From assembly GCA_947497195.1 (NCBI GenBank), contig CANMGM010000011.1, positions 1 to 18,475 of the forward strand: a DNA stretch of 18,475 nt, written 5' to 3'. Shown here one piece after another: positions 1 through 7,295 of the stretch (its first letter is position 1; the number at the start of each line of letters is the position of its first letter). The notes under the pieces were generated by a model. It searched no databases and was not told the DNA's origin. It saw only the letters and a program-made list of their open reading frames with translations. The stretch comes from Bacteroidota bacterium. GTDB taxonomy: Bacteria > Bacteroidota > Bacteroidia > M30B66. Made by a program: the position numbers and the translations under genes.

Positions 1-519
1 CAGATCGCGTTGATTTCCAACCGGCAGCAAATTACGGTTGCCGACCACATCAATGTACGGAATGAGTAAGACTGAAACATCGGGCTTTAATGGTCGGTGT
101 TGATAGGCATCATCCAACAATACCAACTCGCATTCCGGATACGATGCAGCTATACGCTCAATTCCGATTAGGCGATTTTCGCAAACAGAAACTGGATTTT
201 CGGGCAGATTTTTTTTCAACAGCAAAGGCTCGTCGCCCACATCGGATGCATCCGAAGTGCATTCAACAAAACGAAATCCGGAAGTTTTTCGGCCATAGCC
301 CCTGCTCAAGGTTGCGATGTTATAGTCGACCGAAAGCCACCCGGCAAACTTTAACATGTGAGGCGTTTTGCCGCTTCCGCCAGCACAAAGATTGCCTACG
401 ACCAACGTTGGCAGCGCACCACGCCTAGACCGTAAAATGCCGGTATCGTACATAAAATGTCGAATTCGAAGGCCCAGTGCGTAAAGCCATGAAAAAGGAA
501 TAAGCAAAACCTTCCACAT
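1..519 (-). CDS. lpxK: Tetraacyldisaccharide 4'-kinase, 5' part (LpxK), cut by window start
   Basis: LpxK phosphorylates the 4' position of the lipid A disaccharide precursor at the inner face of the cytoplasmic membrane. The gene starts at the ATG at 519 and stays open for 173 codons to base 1, so the C-terminal half lies outside the window. Visible landmarks are a hydrophobic N-terminus (MWKVLLIPFSWLYALG), the P-loop region GNLCAGGSGKTPH (residues 43-54), SRGYGRKTSGF (72-82), VGDEPLLL (94-101), the acidic motif LLDDAYQHR (134-142) and LLPVGNQRD (164-172), all in the family order. It is divergent from the Nif3-like gene with only 43 bases between the two start codons. The family assignment is firm; whether the rest of the gene is intact cannot be seen. 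Confidence 0.93.
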   Translation of the reverse strand, partial: MWKVLLIPFSWLYALGLRIRHFMYDTGILRSRRGALPTLVVGNLCAGGSGKTPHMLKFAGWLSVDYNIATLSRGYGRKTSGFRFVECTSDASDVGDEPLLLKKNLPENPVSVCENRLIGIERIAASYPECELVLLDDAYQHRPLKPDVSVLLIPYIDVVGNRNLLPVGNQRDL

Positions 520-524
520 GCCTG

Positions 525-532
525 CAAAGTAA
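525..532 (-). promoter_or_regulatory. Candidate -7 promoter box of lpxK (TTACTTTG)
   Basis: Read on the minus strand the bases are TTACTTTG, one mismatch from the Bacteroidota -7 element TAnnTTTG. The box ends exactly 5 bases before the lpxK ATG, so transcription would start at or next to the start codon. No convincing -33 TTG is seen at the usual spacing. This is inference from sequence match and position only. Confidence 0.3.
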
Positions 533-549
533 CAGAATTATCAATTCAT

Positions 550-557
550 TACCTTCG
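550..557 (+). promoter_or_regulatory. Candidate -7 promoter box of the Nif3/zinc-ribbon operon (TACCTTCG)
   Basis: TACCTTCG differs from TAnnTTTG at one place and ends 5 bases before the ATG at 563. The same 5-base spacing occurs at lpxK, polA and the IPExxxVDY gene. No TTG lies 17-23 bases upstream, and the divergent lpxK box is only 17 bases away, so the two promoters would overlap. Confidence 0.35.
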
Positions 558-562
558 CCGGT

Positions 563-1660
563 ATGAATACACGCATTATCGACATTATTCAGGTGCTCGA
601 AAACTGGGCTCCACCTGCACTTCAGGAATCGTACGACAACTCGGGTTTAATCTGTGGCGACGCCCAACTTGCCTGCAGTGGTGTTGTAGTTTGCCTCGAC
701 AGTACCGAAGCCGTAATTGATGAAGCCATCGAAAAAGGCTATAATCTGGTTGTTGCACACCATCCCATCCTCTTCTCGGGAATAAAAAAGTTAACCGGTA
801 AAACGTATGCCGAACGCGCAATTATCAAAGCTATCCGGAATAACATTGCTATTTACGCACTGCATACGAATCTCGATGCTGTTTATTCGGGCGTTAACAA
901 GAAAATTGGCGAAATGCTCGGTATCGAAAAGCCGACAATCCTTAGAAAAGCCGAACAGCAATTGTTGCAATTGGTTACATATGTTCCCGAAGATTCGGCC
1001 GAAAAGGTGCGCATTGCATTGTTCGCTGCAGGTGCCGGAGCCATTGGTAATTACGATGAATGCAGTTTCAACCTAAGCGGAATTGGCACATTTCGTCCGG
1101 GCCCTAATTCTGATCCGGTTCTTGGAAAACATGGTGTGCGCGAATCGGTTTCGGAACAACGCATCGAAGTAATTCTGCCGGTTTGGAAAAGGGAAGCTGT
1201 CTTGGACGCCTTGTGGAAAGCGCATCCGTATGAAGAAGTTGCCTATCAGTATTTCAAAACCGAAAACACCTTGCAGGATGCGGGTTCGGGCATGATTGGA
1301 TTGCTCCCAGAAGCTATCCACGTTGATGATTTTTTTCGAAAGGTAAAGTCCACATTTGGAGGAATCATCCGCTACACCAAGCCAAATAAAAAGCTAGTAC
1401 AGAAGATTGCATGGTGCGGAGGATCGGGAAGTTTTTTACTTCAGGATGCCATTCGAAACGGAGCCGACGTATTCCTCACCTCCGACTTTAAATACCACCA
1501 ATTTTTTGATGCCGAAGAACGAATTCTCATTGCAGACATCGGACATTTTGAAAATGAACAGTTTACAATCGAATTAATTTATACACATTTAAAAGATAAT
1601 TTTCCTAATTTTGCCGGCTGCCAAACAGGCATTCAAACGAATCCCATACATTACTTTTAA
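563..1660 (+). CDS. Nif3-like dinuclear metal-centre protein (DUF34 family)
   Basis: This is a 365-residue member of the widespread Nif3/DUF34 family, which forms ring-shaped oligomers with a two-metal site. Its biological reaction is not settled. The metal-site motifs are present: HHP at residues 66-68, HTNLDA at 101-106, TSDFKYH at 306-312 and GHFENE at 327-332. Short family members have about 250 residues. This one has the long architecture, in which a PII/CutA-like domain (about residues 130-240, containing WKAHPYEEVAYQYF) is inserted between the two halves of the Nif3 fold. The next gene starts 2 bases after the stop, so the two are almost certainly co-transcribed. There is no purine-rich ribosome site before the ATG; a promoter-like box lies 5 bases upstream. 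Family assignment is firm, function is open. Confidence 0.93.
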   Translation: MNTRIIDIIQVLENWAPPALQESYDNSGLICGDAQLACSGVVVCLDSTEAVIDEAIEKGYNLVVAHHPILFSGIKKLTGKTYAERAIIKAIRNNIAIYALHTNLDAVYSGVNKKIGEMLGIEKPTILRKAEQQLLQLVTYVPEDSAEKVRIALFAAGAGAIGNYDECSFNLSGIGTFRPGPNSDPVLGKHGVRESVSEQRIEVILPVWKREAVLDALWKAHPYEEVAYQYFKTENTLQDAGSGMIGLLPEAIHVDDFFRKVKSTFGGIIRYTKPNKKLVQKIAWCGGSGSFLLQDAIRNGADVFLTSDFKYHQFFDAEERILIADIGHFENEQFTIELIYTHLKDNFPNFAGCQTGIQTNPIHYF

Positions 1661-1662
1661 CC

Positions 1663-2436
1663 ATGAGTGTAAATTTCGCTGAGACCAAATCCGATATTAC
1701 TGTTGAAGAAAAACTTCGTTCGCTTTACAAATTGCAGGTCATAGACACGCAAATCGACAAAATTCGAATCGTTCGCGGCGAATTGCCACTGGAGGTGCAG
1801 GATTTGGAAGACGAATTGGCCGGCTTACAGACGCGAGTTAACAATCTTGAAGAAGAACTTGTGCAGCTCGATGAGTCGATAAACGACAAGAAAAACGCCA
1901 TTAAAGATGCACTTGCCGCAATTAAAAAATATGAGTCGCAGCAAGGCAATGTGCGTAACAATCGCGAGTATGATTCAATCAACAAAGAAATTGAATACCA
2001 AACGCTCGATATTCAATTGTCGGAAAAACGCATAAAAGAGTTTAAAGCGGGTATTGAAGCAAAACAAGAATTAATCGAACAGGCTAAAGCAACTTTAGCA
2101 GAACGTTCAGGAGATCTTGACGCGAAAAAAGCAGAATTGGCCGACATCGTTGCAGAGACAGAGAAAGACGAAGAAGTACTTATTACTGAATCCGAGAAGG
2201 CAGCGAAGAAAATCGAAGATCGTTTGTTCCAGGCCTATAAGCGTGTTCGTTCGAATGCAGCAAATGGGTTAGCTGTAGTGGCCATTCAGCGCGACGCATG
2301 TGGTGGTTGCTTTAACAAAATCCCACCTCAACGCCAAATGGATTTGCGTTTGCGTAAAAAGATTATTGTATGTGAATATTGCGGGCGAATCCTTGTGGAT
2401 CCCGAGATTGCATCAGAAGGAGAAATTGCTCTATAG
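1663..2436 (+). CDS. C4-type zinc-ribbon coiled-coil protein (COG1579/DUF164 type)
   Basis: The 257-residue protein has a long, heptad-rich, charged helical region (about residues 15-190), then a compact zinc ribbon with paired cysteines C213/C216 (CGGC) and C237/C240 (CEYC) around the conserved stretch NKIPPQRQMDLR. This is the layout of the COG1579 family, predicted to bind nucleic acids or act as a scaffold; its exact role is unknown. No signal peptide or membrane segment is seen, so it should be cytoplasmic. It follows the Nif3-like gene by 2 bases and is followed by an intrinsic terminator, making a clean two-gene operon. That pairing suggests a shared process but does not name it. Length and motifs are typical and nothing looks broken. 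Confidence 0.9.
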   Translation: MSVNFAETKSDITVEEKLRSLYKLQVIDTQIDKIRIVRGELPLEVQDLEDELAGLQTRVNNLEEELVQLDESINDKKNAIKDALAAIKKYESQQGNVRNNREYDSINKEIEYQTLDIQLSEKRIKEFKAGIEAKQELIEQAKATLAERSGDLDAKKAELADIVAETEKDEEVLITESEKAAKKIEDRLFQAYKRVRSNAANGLAVVAIQRDACGGCFNKIPPQRQMDLRLRKKIIVCEYCGRILVDPEIASEGEIAL

Positions 2437-2457
2437 CGAATTAATTTAGTGGTAAAG

Positions 2458-2488
2458 AAAGGAGAGGAGTAGAATCTCTCCTTTTTTT
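2458..2488 (+). terminator. Intrinsic terminator after the zinc-ribbon gene
   Basis: A perfect 9-bp stem, AAAGGAGAG (2458-2466) with CTCTCCTTT (2476-2484), encloses a 9-base loop. The 3' arm runs into seven consecutive Ts (2482-2488). It sits 21 bases after the stop codon and is the clearest factor-independent terminator in the window. Confidence 0.85.
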
Positions 2489-2549
2489 ATAACCGAATAG
2501 CACATTCCGTTACACACAAATTGCCGTAACTCTTTCAGATTTGTTTCGT

Positions 2550-2557
2550 TAAATTTG
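2550..2557 (+). promoter_or_regulatory. Candidate -7 promoter box of the lipoprotein gene (TAAATTTG)
   Basis: TAAATTTG is an exact match to TAnnTTTG. It ends only 3 bases before the ATG at 2561, so the transcript would begin at or just inside that codon. This favours a leaderless transcript, or use of the in-frame TTG at 2576. A TTG at 2521 is 26 bases away, slightly beyond the usual spacing. Confidence 0.45.
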
Positions 2558-2560
2558 CGC

Positions 2561-3055
2561 ATGGTTTTTCTTCCTTTGAAACGAGCTATAGCTGTCGCGT
2601 TTTTCGCATCAGTTGCGCTGAGTTCTTGCGATACAGAAGGTTGCACAGATCCGGCTGCGGGCAATTTTGATCCAGAGGCAGATTCGGATGATAACTCCTG
2701 TTATTACGATGCTGAGCCATTTCTCGGTTCATGGATTTACCTCGATTCTATTCAAAACAACTCAATCGGTTTTGAATTCAATGAGCAGCGCCAGATGCTT
2801 ATTCTTACTAGTAAAACAGACCGAAAAAATGTAAAAATGGTTTGGACCTATCCGAACGCAATTGTTTCAGACACACTAATTGCGGGGTCAAAACCAAGTA
2901 CGCTAACATTTGATCCTCAGAACTTTGATGATGGATTTACGTTCGAGGGTACGTTTATTTATGACGAGTTTTTTCAGCGTATTGATGTGAATTATACCAC
3001 AGTGAAGAACGGCGCCATCGAAGTACACAAAGGTTCTGCTGTGTTAGCCGATTAA
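2561..3055 (+). CDS. Small lipoprotein with a GCTDPxAxNFDP cysteine motif
   Basis: The product has 164 residues from the ATG at 2561. It has a lipoprotein signal: basic start, hydrophobic stretch IAVAFFASVA, and lipobox LSSC with the lipidated cysteine at 23. Right after it comes GCTDPAAGNFDPEADSDDNSC, an acidic two-cysteine motif widespread in cell-surface proteins of Flavobacteriia and relatives. The remainder (about residues 50-164) looks like alternating beta strands beginning with LGSW, compatible with a small lipocalin-like barrel, but I do not recognise a defined family. An in-frame TTG at 2576 would give a more usual signal peptide starting at LKRAIAVAFF and fits better with the promoter box at 2550-2557. 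The gene follows a terminator, so it is probably transcribed alone, and converges on cinA with a 9-base gap. Function unknown. Confidence 0.75.
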   Translation: MVFLPLKRAIAVAFFASVALSSCDTEGCTDPAAGNFDPEADSDDNSCYYDAEPFLGSWIYLDSIQNNSIGFEFNEQRQMLILTSKTDRKNVKMVWTYPNAIVSDTLIAGSKPSTLTFDPQNFDDGFTFEGTFIYDEFFQRIDVNYTTVKNGAIEVHKGSAVLAD

Positions 3056-3064
3056 TAGAAAAGC

Positions 3065-4297
3065 TTATAGATTTTCGGATAGCAATTTTAAGGCTGCCAA
3101 TGAAGCCATACGGATATTCCGTTCGCGGTTGGTGCTGAAGCGAAATTGTTTTGTTAGCACAGCGTTGGGTTTAGCAAGGGAAATCCACACCGTTCCTACC
3201 GGTTTTTCTGCTGTTCCTCCGTCGGGCCCGGCAATTCCTGATACGGCAATCGCATAGTCTGTTTTAAAAACGCGATTGGCTCCTATTGCCATTTCCCGAA
3301 CCGTTTGTTCGCTTACCGCACCAAAATGCTTTAATGTATCGGGAGAAACACCAAGACTGTTTACTTTCACTTTATTTGAATACGCAACTAGTGAACCTGT
3401 AAAATAGCGCGAGGCTCCCGGAAGCGCAGTTAACATCGATGCAATGGTACCGCCCGTACAACTTTCAGCAAGCGAAAGCGTGACACCCATTTCTAGCAAT
3501 TTTGCATGAATCAGTTGTTCTAATTTCACTTCGCCCTCGCCATAAATGTATTTTCCGATGAGGGCATATAAACCTTCAGCCAAAAGGTCAATCTCGCGAT
3601 TCAATGTTTCTGCATTTGTACCTTTAGCTGTGATGCGCAACTTTACTTCACCTGGCGACGGGAGATAGGCCAGTTTCATATGCGCGGGCAATTGATCCTC
3701 CCAATCCGAAATCCATTCGGCAAGCATACTTTCTCCCACACCCTGTGTTCGAAATGTACGATGAACGATTGCCGGCAGCGTAAACCGATTCTGCAGTCGG
3801 GGCAGCACCTCGCTTCGCATTAATTCCTTCATTTCATAAGGCACTCCCGGCATCGACACAATAACATGCGTCGCCGTATCGAACCACATTCCGGGCGCCG
3901 TTCCGTTTTGATTTACCAAACAAATACACGAATCAGGAATCTCTGCCTGCCTCCTGTTAATTTCAGTAACGATACGTCCATATGATGAAAATATCCGTTC
4001 AATTACCGCAAATTGCTCTTCGCTAAATTGCATCGTTCCGCCAAAATACCGCATTAAGGTAGCCTTCGTAATATCATCCTTCGTAGGCCCCAATCCACCT
4101 GTAATCAATATGATTTCAGCTCGCTGTTTCGCTTCGTCAAGTGCTTTCGCAATATGTGCAGCATCATCCGAAACAGAACTAATTTGCTGAACCCAAATTC
4201 CAATAGCATTGAGTTCGGCTGCCATCCAGGCCGAATTGGTATCTACAATCTGTCCAATCAGAATCTCATCACCGATGGTTATTATTTCACAATTCAT
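3065..4297 (-). CDS. cinA: CinA-like protein: MoCF-biosynthesis-like domain plus nicotinamide-nucleotide amidase domain
   Basis: The 410-residue protein has the full two-domain CinA layout. Residues 1-170 form the MoaB/MogA-like domain, with ITIGDEILIGQIVDTNS at the start and ITGGLGPTKDDITK near 65-78; in studied homologues this part has ADP-ribose pyrophosphatase-type activity. Residues 255-410 form the PncC domain, which deamidates nicotinamide mononucleotide in NAD salvage, with LAESCTGG (277-283, probable nucleophile S279) and SGIAGPDGGT (353-362). No signal peptide is seen, so it acts in the cytoplasm. It lies 73 bases downstream of polA on the same strand. A weak promoter-like TACTTTAG lies at 4306-4313, so it may be read both from polA and by itself. 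Despite the name, nothing here indicates a role in competence. Confidence 0.94.
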   Translation of the reverse strand: MNCEIITIGDEILIGQIVDTNSAWMAAELNAIGIWVQQISSVSDDAAHIAKALDEAKQRAEIILITGGLGPTKDDITKATLMRYFGGTMQFSEEQFAVIERIFSSYGRIVTEINRRQAEIPDSCICLVNQNGTAPGMWFDTATHVIVSMPGVPYEMKELMRSEVLPRLQNRFTLPAIVHRTFRTQGVGESMLAEWISDWEDQLPAHMKLAYLPSPGEVKLRITAKGTNAETLNREIDLLAEGLYALIGKYIYGEGEVKLEQLIHAKLLEMGVTLSLAESCTGGTIASMLTALPGASRYFTGSLVAYSNKVKVNSLGVSPDTLKHFGAVSEQTVREMAIGANRVFKTDYAIAVSGIAGPDGGTAEKPVGTVWISLAKPNAVLTKQFRFSTNRERNIRMASLAALKLLSENL

Positions 4298-4371
4298 TTC
4301 GTTTACTAAAGTATGGTGAATTCTATTTGAACTGATACATCGAGTTTAGCGATTTTCATCTCTGGATTTCA

Positions 4372-7188
4372 TTAATGTGCCTCCAGCCAATTGGCTCCGA
4401 TGCCTGTTTCGACTTCAATCGGAACCGCAGTTTTCATGGCGTTTACCATGCAGTCTTTGATGATCGGTAGAATAATATCCACTTCGTCTTTGTGTGCATC
4501 GAATACCAATTCATCGTGCACCTGCAAGGTCATGCGCGAACGCAGGTTACGGTTGCTAAACTCTTCGTGAATTTTGATCATGGCCAGCTTAATCAGATCG
4601 GCCGCCGAACCCTGCACCGGCGAGTTGATGGCCTCGCGTTCTGCAAACCCGCGCACGGTAAAGTTGCGGCTGTTGATGTCTTTCAAATACCGGCGACGAC
4701 CCATCATCGTTTTCACGTAGCCATTGGCACGCGCAAACTCCAGCGTATCGTTCATGTAGGCCTTAATGCCCGGAAACTGTGCAAAGTAATTCTCAATCAA
4801 TCCAGCGGCTTCCTTACGCGGAATGCCTAAACGTTGCGACAATCCGAAGGCCGATATCGAATAAATGATACCGAAATTCACCATTTTCGCTTTGGAACGC
4901 ATCTCTTTGGTAACTTCATCGAGCCCTACGCCATACACACGTGCAGCAGTCGACTGGTGGATGTCGATGCCCTGTCTGAAGGCCTCGAGCATAGCTGTTT
5001 CGCCGGCAATTTCGGCTACGAGCCTGAGCTCAATCTGGCTGTAGTCGGCCGATACGATAACATGATCGGCATCGCGCGCCACAAATGCTTTACGGATGTG
5101 CTGCCCGCGTTCGGTGCGTATGGGGATGTTCTGCAAATTCGGACTTACGGAACTTAGCCGTCCGGTTGCCGCAATGGTTTGATTAAACGTGGTGTGCACA
5201 CGGCCTGTTTTCGGGTTAATCAGGGCCGGAAGTGCATCCACGTATGTAGAGCGAAGCTTGGCAATTTCGCGGTAATCAAGGATTTTTCCGATAATGGGAT
5301 GTTCCTTTTCGAGCTTGCTCAACACTTCTTCGTTGGTGGAATATTGTCCGGTCTTGGTCTTTTCGGCATTGGGAAGCCCCATCTTATCGAAGAGCACTTC
5401 GCCAAGTTGTTTCGGCGAATCGAGGTTGAATTCCTGCCCAGAAAGCGCGAAGATTTCTTCTCGTAATTTCACCAGATCGTTGCCCAGTTCGCCCGAATAT
5501 TTCGCCAGGAAATCGCGGTCGATGCACACGCCTTCGGCTTCCATTAATGCAAGCACCGGAATGAGCGGCATTTCGATGGTTTTGAGCACCGAATCGACTT
5601 CGCGTTTTTCGACCATTGGCGCCAGAACCTGCTTCAGTTGGAGGGTGATGTCGGCATCTTCGCTAGCATATTCCTTAATAACATCGAGCGGAACATCGCG
5701 CATTGAACCTTGGTTTTTGCCTTTCTTGCCAATGAGCTCATCGATTTTAACAGGCGTATAACCCAAGAGCGATTCGCTGAGGAAATCCATGCCATGTTTT
5801 TGATCGGGTTCGATGAGGTAATGCGCTAGCATGGTATCGTAAAGCGGCCCGTCGAGGCAGATGCCGTACTGCATCAGAACATGCATGTCGAACTTGATGT
5901 TCTGTCCTATTTTAAGTATAGAGTTATGCTCGAACAACGGTTTGAATATGCTCAAAATCTGTAGTGTTTCCGAGCGATCTGGCGGACAGGGAACATACCA
6001 GGCCTTACCCGATTCGGTAGAAAATGAAAGGCCCACGATATCGAGTGCAAAATAATCGAGCGAGCTGGTTTCGGTGTCGAAGCACACCTCTTTTGATGCG
6101 AGCAAAGTTTTGCATAATGCTTCGCAAGTTGCGGGCGTATCGGCCACCTGGTATTCGTGCGGTGTGGTATGAATGGTGCGTCCGCGTTGCTCGGGTTCGG
6201 CAAATCCGGTATCGGTTTCGGATGATACATCGGCGAACAAATCCATTTGCCCATTGCTCTGAACGGGCTTTGCTGCTGCAGGTCGGTTTACCTGATAGGT
6301 ATCGCCCAAAATGCGGCGGCCGAGGCTGCGGAATTCGAGTTCGGCGAAGAGGTTTGAGAGTTTTTCCTTATCGGGTGGCGTTATAAGCAAGTCATCGTCG
6401 CTTACTTCAACAGGTACATCCAGAATTATAGTAGCTAGCATCTTCGAAACCAGTGCCTGGTCGCGGAATTGCTCCACATTTTCGCGGAGTTTTCCTTTCA
6501 ATTCCGCCGAGCGTTCGAGCACCGCTTCGAGTGAACCAAAATCCTGAATGAGTTTTTTAGCGGTCTTTTCGCCCACGCCCGGAATGCCCGGAATATTATC
6601 GACCGAATCGCCCCACATGCCTAAAATATCAATCACTTGCAAGGGCGATTTCACTTCCCATTTTTCCTGTATTTCTTTGATACCCAGAATTTCGACATCG
6701 CTTCCCTGGCGACCGGGTTTGTAGATGAAAATATTGGAATCGACGAGCTGTCCGTAGTCTTTATCGGGCGTAACCATATACACAACGTGTCCGGTTGCGG
6801 CCTTTTGTTTGGCGATGGTACCGATGATGTCGTCGGCTTCGTAGCCCGCAACTTCGAGCATTGGAATGTGGAAGCCTGCGATGATTTGGCGAATCCAAGG
6901 GATGCTGTTCTGGATGTCTTCGGGCATGGCCTCGCGGTGCGCTTTGTAAAAACTGAATTCGGCGGCGCGATTGGTTTCTTCGGCCGAATCGAATACTACA
7001 GCAAGGTGCGTTGGCTTCTCTTTTTGAATCAAATCGATGAGCGTAGACGTAAATCCGCTAATTGCACTCACATTCATTCCTTTTGAGTTGATGAGCGGAT
7101 TGCGGCTAAAGGCAAAATATGCACGATAAATGAGTGCGTATGCATCAAGAAGGAAAAGTCGCTTATCGTCGTTTGGATTGCTGTTCAT
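4372..7188 (-). CDS. polA: DNA polymerase I with 5' nuclease, proofreading and polymerase domains
   Basis: The 938-residue enzyme fills gaps and removes RNA primers in replication and repair. Residues 1-300 are the 5' nuclease, with LLDAYALIYRAYF (14-25), EADD (117-120), TPDKDYGQLVD (140-150) and the helix-hairpin-helix GIPGVGEKTAKKLI (201-214). Residues 345-535 are the 3'-5' exonuclease, and its acidic residues are all present: D371 and E373 (FDTET), D434 (NIKFD) and Y507/D511 (YASED), so proofreading is probably active. Residues 545-938 are the polymerase, with motif A VSADYSQIEL (D715), motif B RSKAKMVNFGIIYS (764-777) and motif C VHDELVF (D892, E893). The linker between the first two domains (302-345) carries QMDLF (314-318), a clamp-binding-like peptide. 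A box, CTACTTTG, ends 5 bases before the ATG. The length is typical. Confidence 0.97.
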   Translation of the reverse strand: MNSNPNDDKRLFLLDAYALIYRAYFAFSRNPLINSKGMNVSAISGFTSTLIDLIQKEKPTHLAVVFDSAEETNRAAEFSFYKAHREAMPEDIQNSIPWIRQIIAGFHIPMLEVAGYEADDIIGTIAKQKAATGHVVYMVTPDKDYGQLVDSNIFIYKPGRQGSDVEILGIKEIQEKWEVKSPLQVIDILGMWGDSVDNIPGIPGVGEKTAKKLIQDFGSLEAVLERSAELKGKLRENVEQFRDQALVSKMLATIILDVPVEVSDDDLLITPPDKEKLSNLFAELEFRSLGRRILGDTYQVNRPAAAKPVQSNGQMDLFADVSSETDTGFAEPEQRGRTIHTTPHEYQVADTPATCEALCKTLLASKEVCFDTETSSLDYFALDIVGLSFSTESGKAWYVPCPPDRSETLQILSIFKPLFEHNSILKIGQNIKFDMHVLMQYGICLDGPLYDTMLAHYLIEPDQKHGMDFLSESLLGYTPVKIDELIGKKGKNQGSMRDVPLDVIKEYASEDADITLQLKQVLAPMVEKREVDSVLKTIEMPLIPVLALMEAEGVCIDRDFLAKYSGELGNDLVKLREEIFALSGQEFNLDSPKQLGEVLFDKMGLPNAEKTKTGQYSTNEEVLSKLEKEHPIIGKILDYREIAKLRSTYVDALPALINPKTGRVHTTFNQTIAATGRLSSVSPNLQNIPIRTERGQHIRKAFVARDADHVIVSADYSQIELRLVAEIAGETAMLEAFRQGIDIHQSTAARVYGVGLDEVTKEMRSKAKMVNFGIIYSISAFGLSQRLGIPRKEAAGLIENYFAQFPGIKAYMNDTLEFARANGYVKTMMGRRRYLKDINSRNFTVRGFAEREAINSPVQGSAADLIKLAMIKIHEEFSNRNLRSRMTLQVHDELVFDAHKDEVDIILPIIKDCMVNAMKTAVPIEVETGIGANWLEAH

Positions 7189-7193
7189 GTTGC

Positions 7194-7201
7194 CAAAGTA
7201 G
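7194..7201 (-). promoter_or_regulatory. Candidate -7 promoter box of polA (CTACTTTG)
   Basis: The minus-strand bases CTACTTTG keep the TTTG half of TAnnTTTG but miss TA by one register. The box ends exactly 5 bases before the polA ATG, as at three other genes here. No TTG occurs at the normal -33 spacing. The match alone is weak; the shared spacing is what makes it worth listing. Confidence 0.25.
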
Positions 7202-7253
7202 CAAATAGTGGCTTGGTTGTCGGGAATAATTTATTCACAATTTGGGAATGTAA

Positions 7254-7286
7254 ATTAAGCTGTCTGATATTCAAGCAACGCTTAAT
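7254..7286. repeat. Inverted repeat in the dinB-polA gap
   Basis: ATTAAGC (7254-7260) and GCTTAAT (7280-7286) form a perfect 7-bp inverted repeat around 19 bases, starting 10 bases after the dinB stop. There is no T-run on the minus-strand 3' side, so it is not a standard terminator. It might protect or attenuate the dinB transcript or bind a regulator, and chance is possible in AT-rich DNA. Confidence 0.3.
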
Positions 7287-7295
7287 CACATATTT

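Noticed and set aside
90..428. Open reading frame of 112 codons on the plus strand
   Set aside because: It lies antisense inside lpxK, whose minus-strand frame carries all family motifs. The plus-strand product has no recognisable features.
4298..4371. Promoter for cinA in the gap after polA
   Set aside because: TACTTTAG (4306-4313) has a mismatch in the conserved TTTG half and no TTG at the right spacing, so it was mentioned under cinA but not listed as a feature.
5294..5761. Serine-rich open frame of 155 codons antisense to polA
   Set aside because: The polA frame is complete and conserved here; the antisense product is low-complexity and has no motif. The same applies to the frames at 6024-6386 and 6637-7086.
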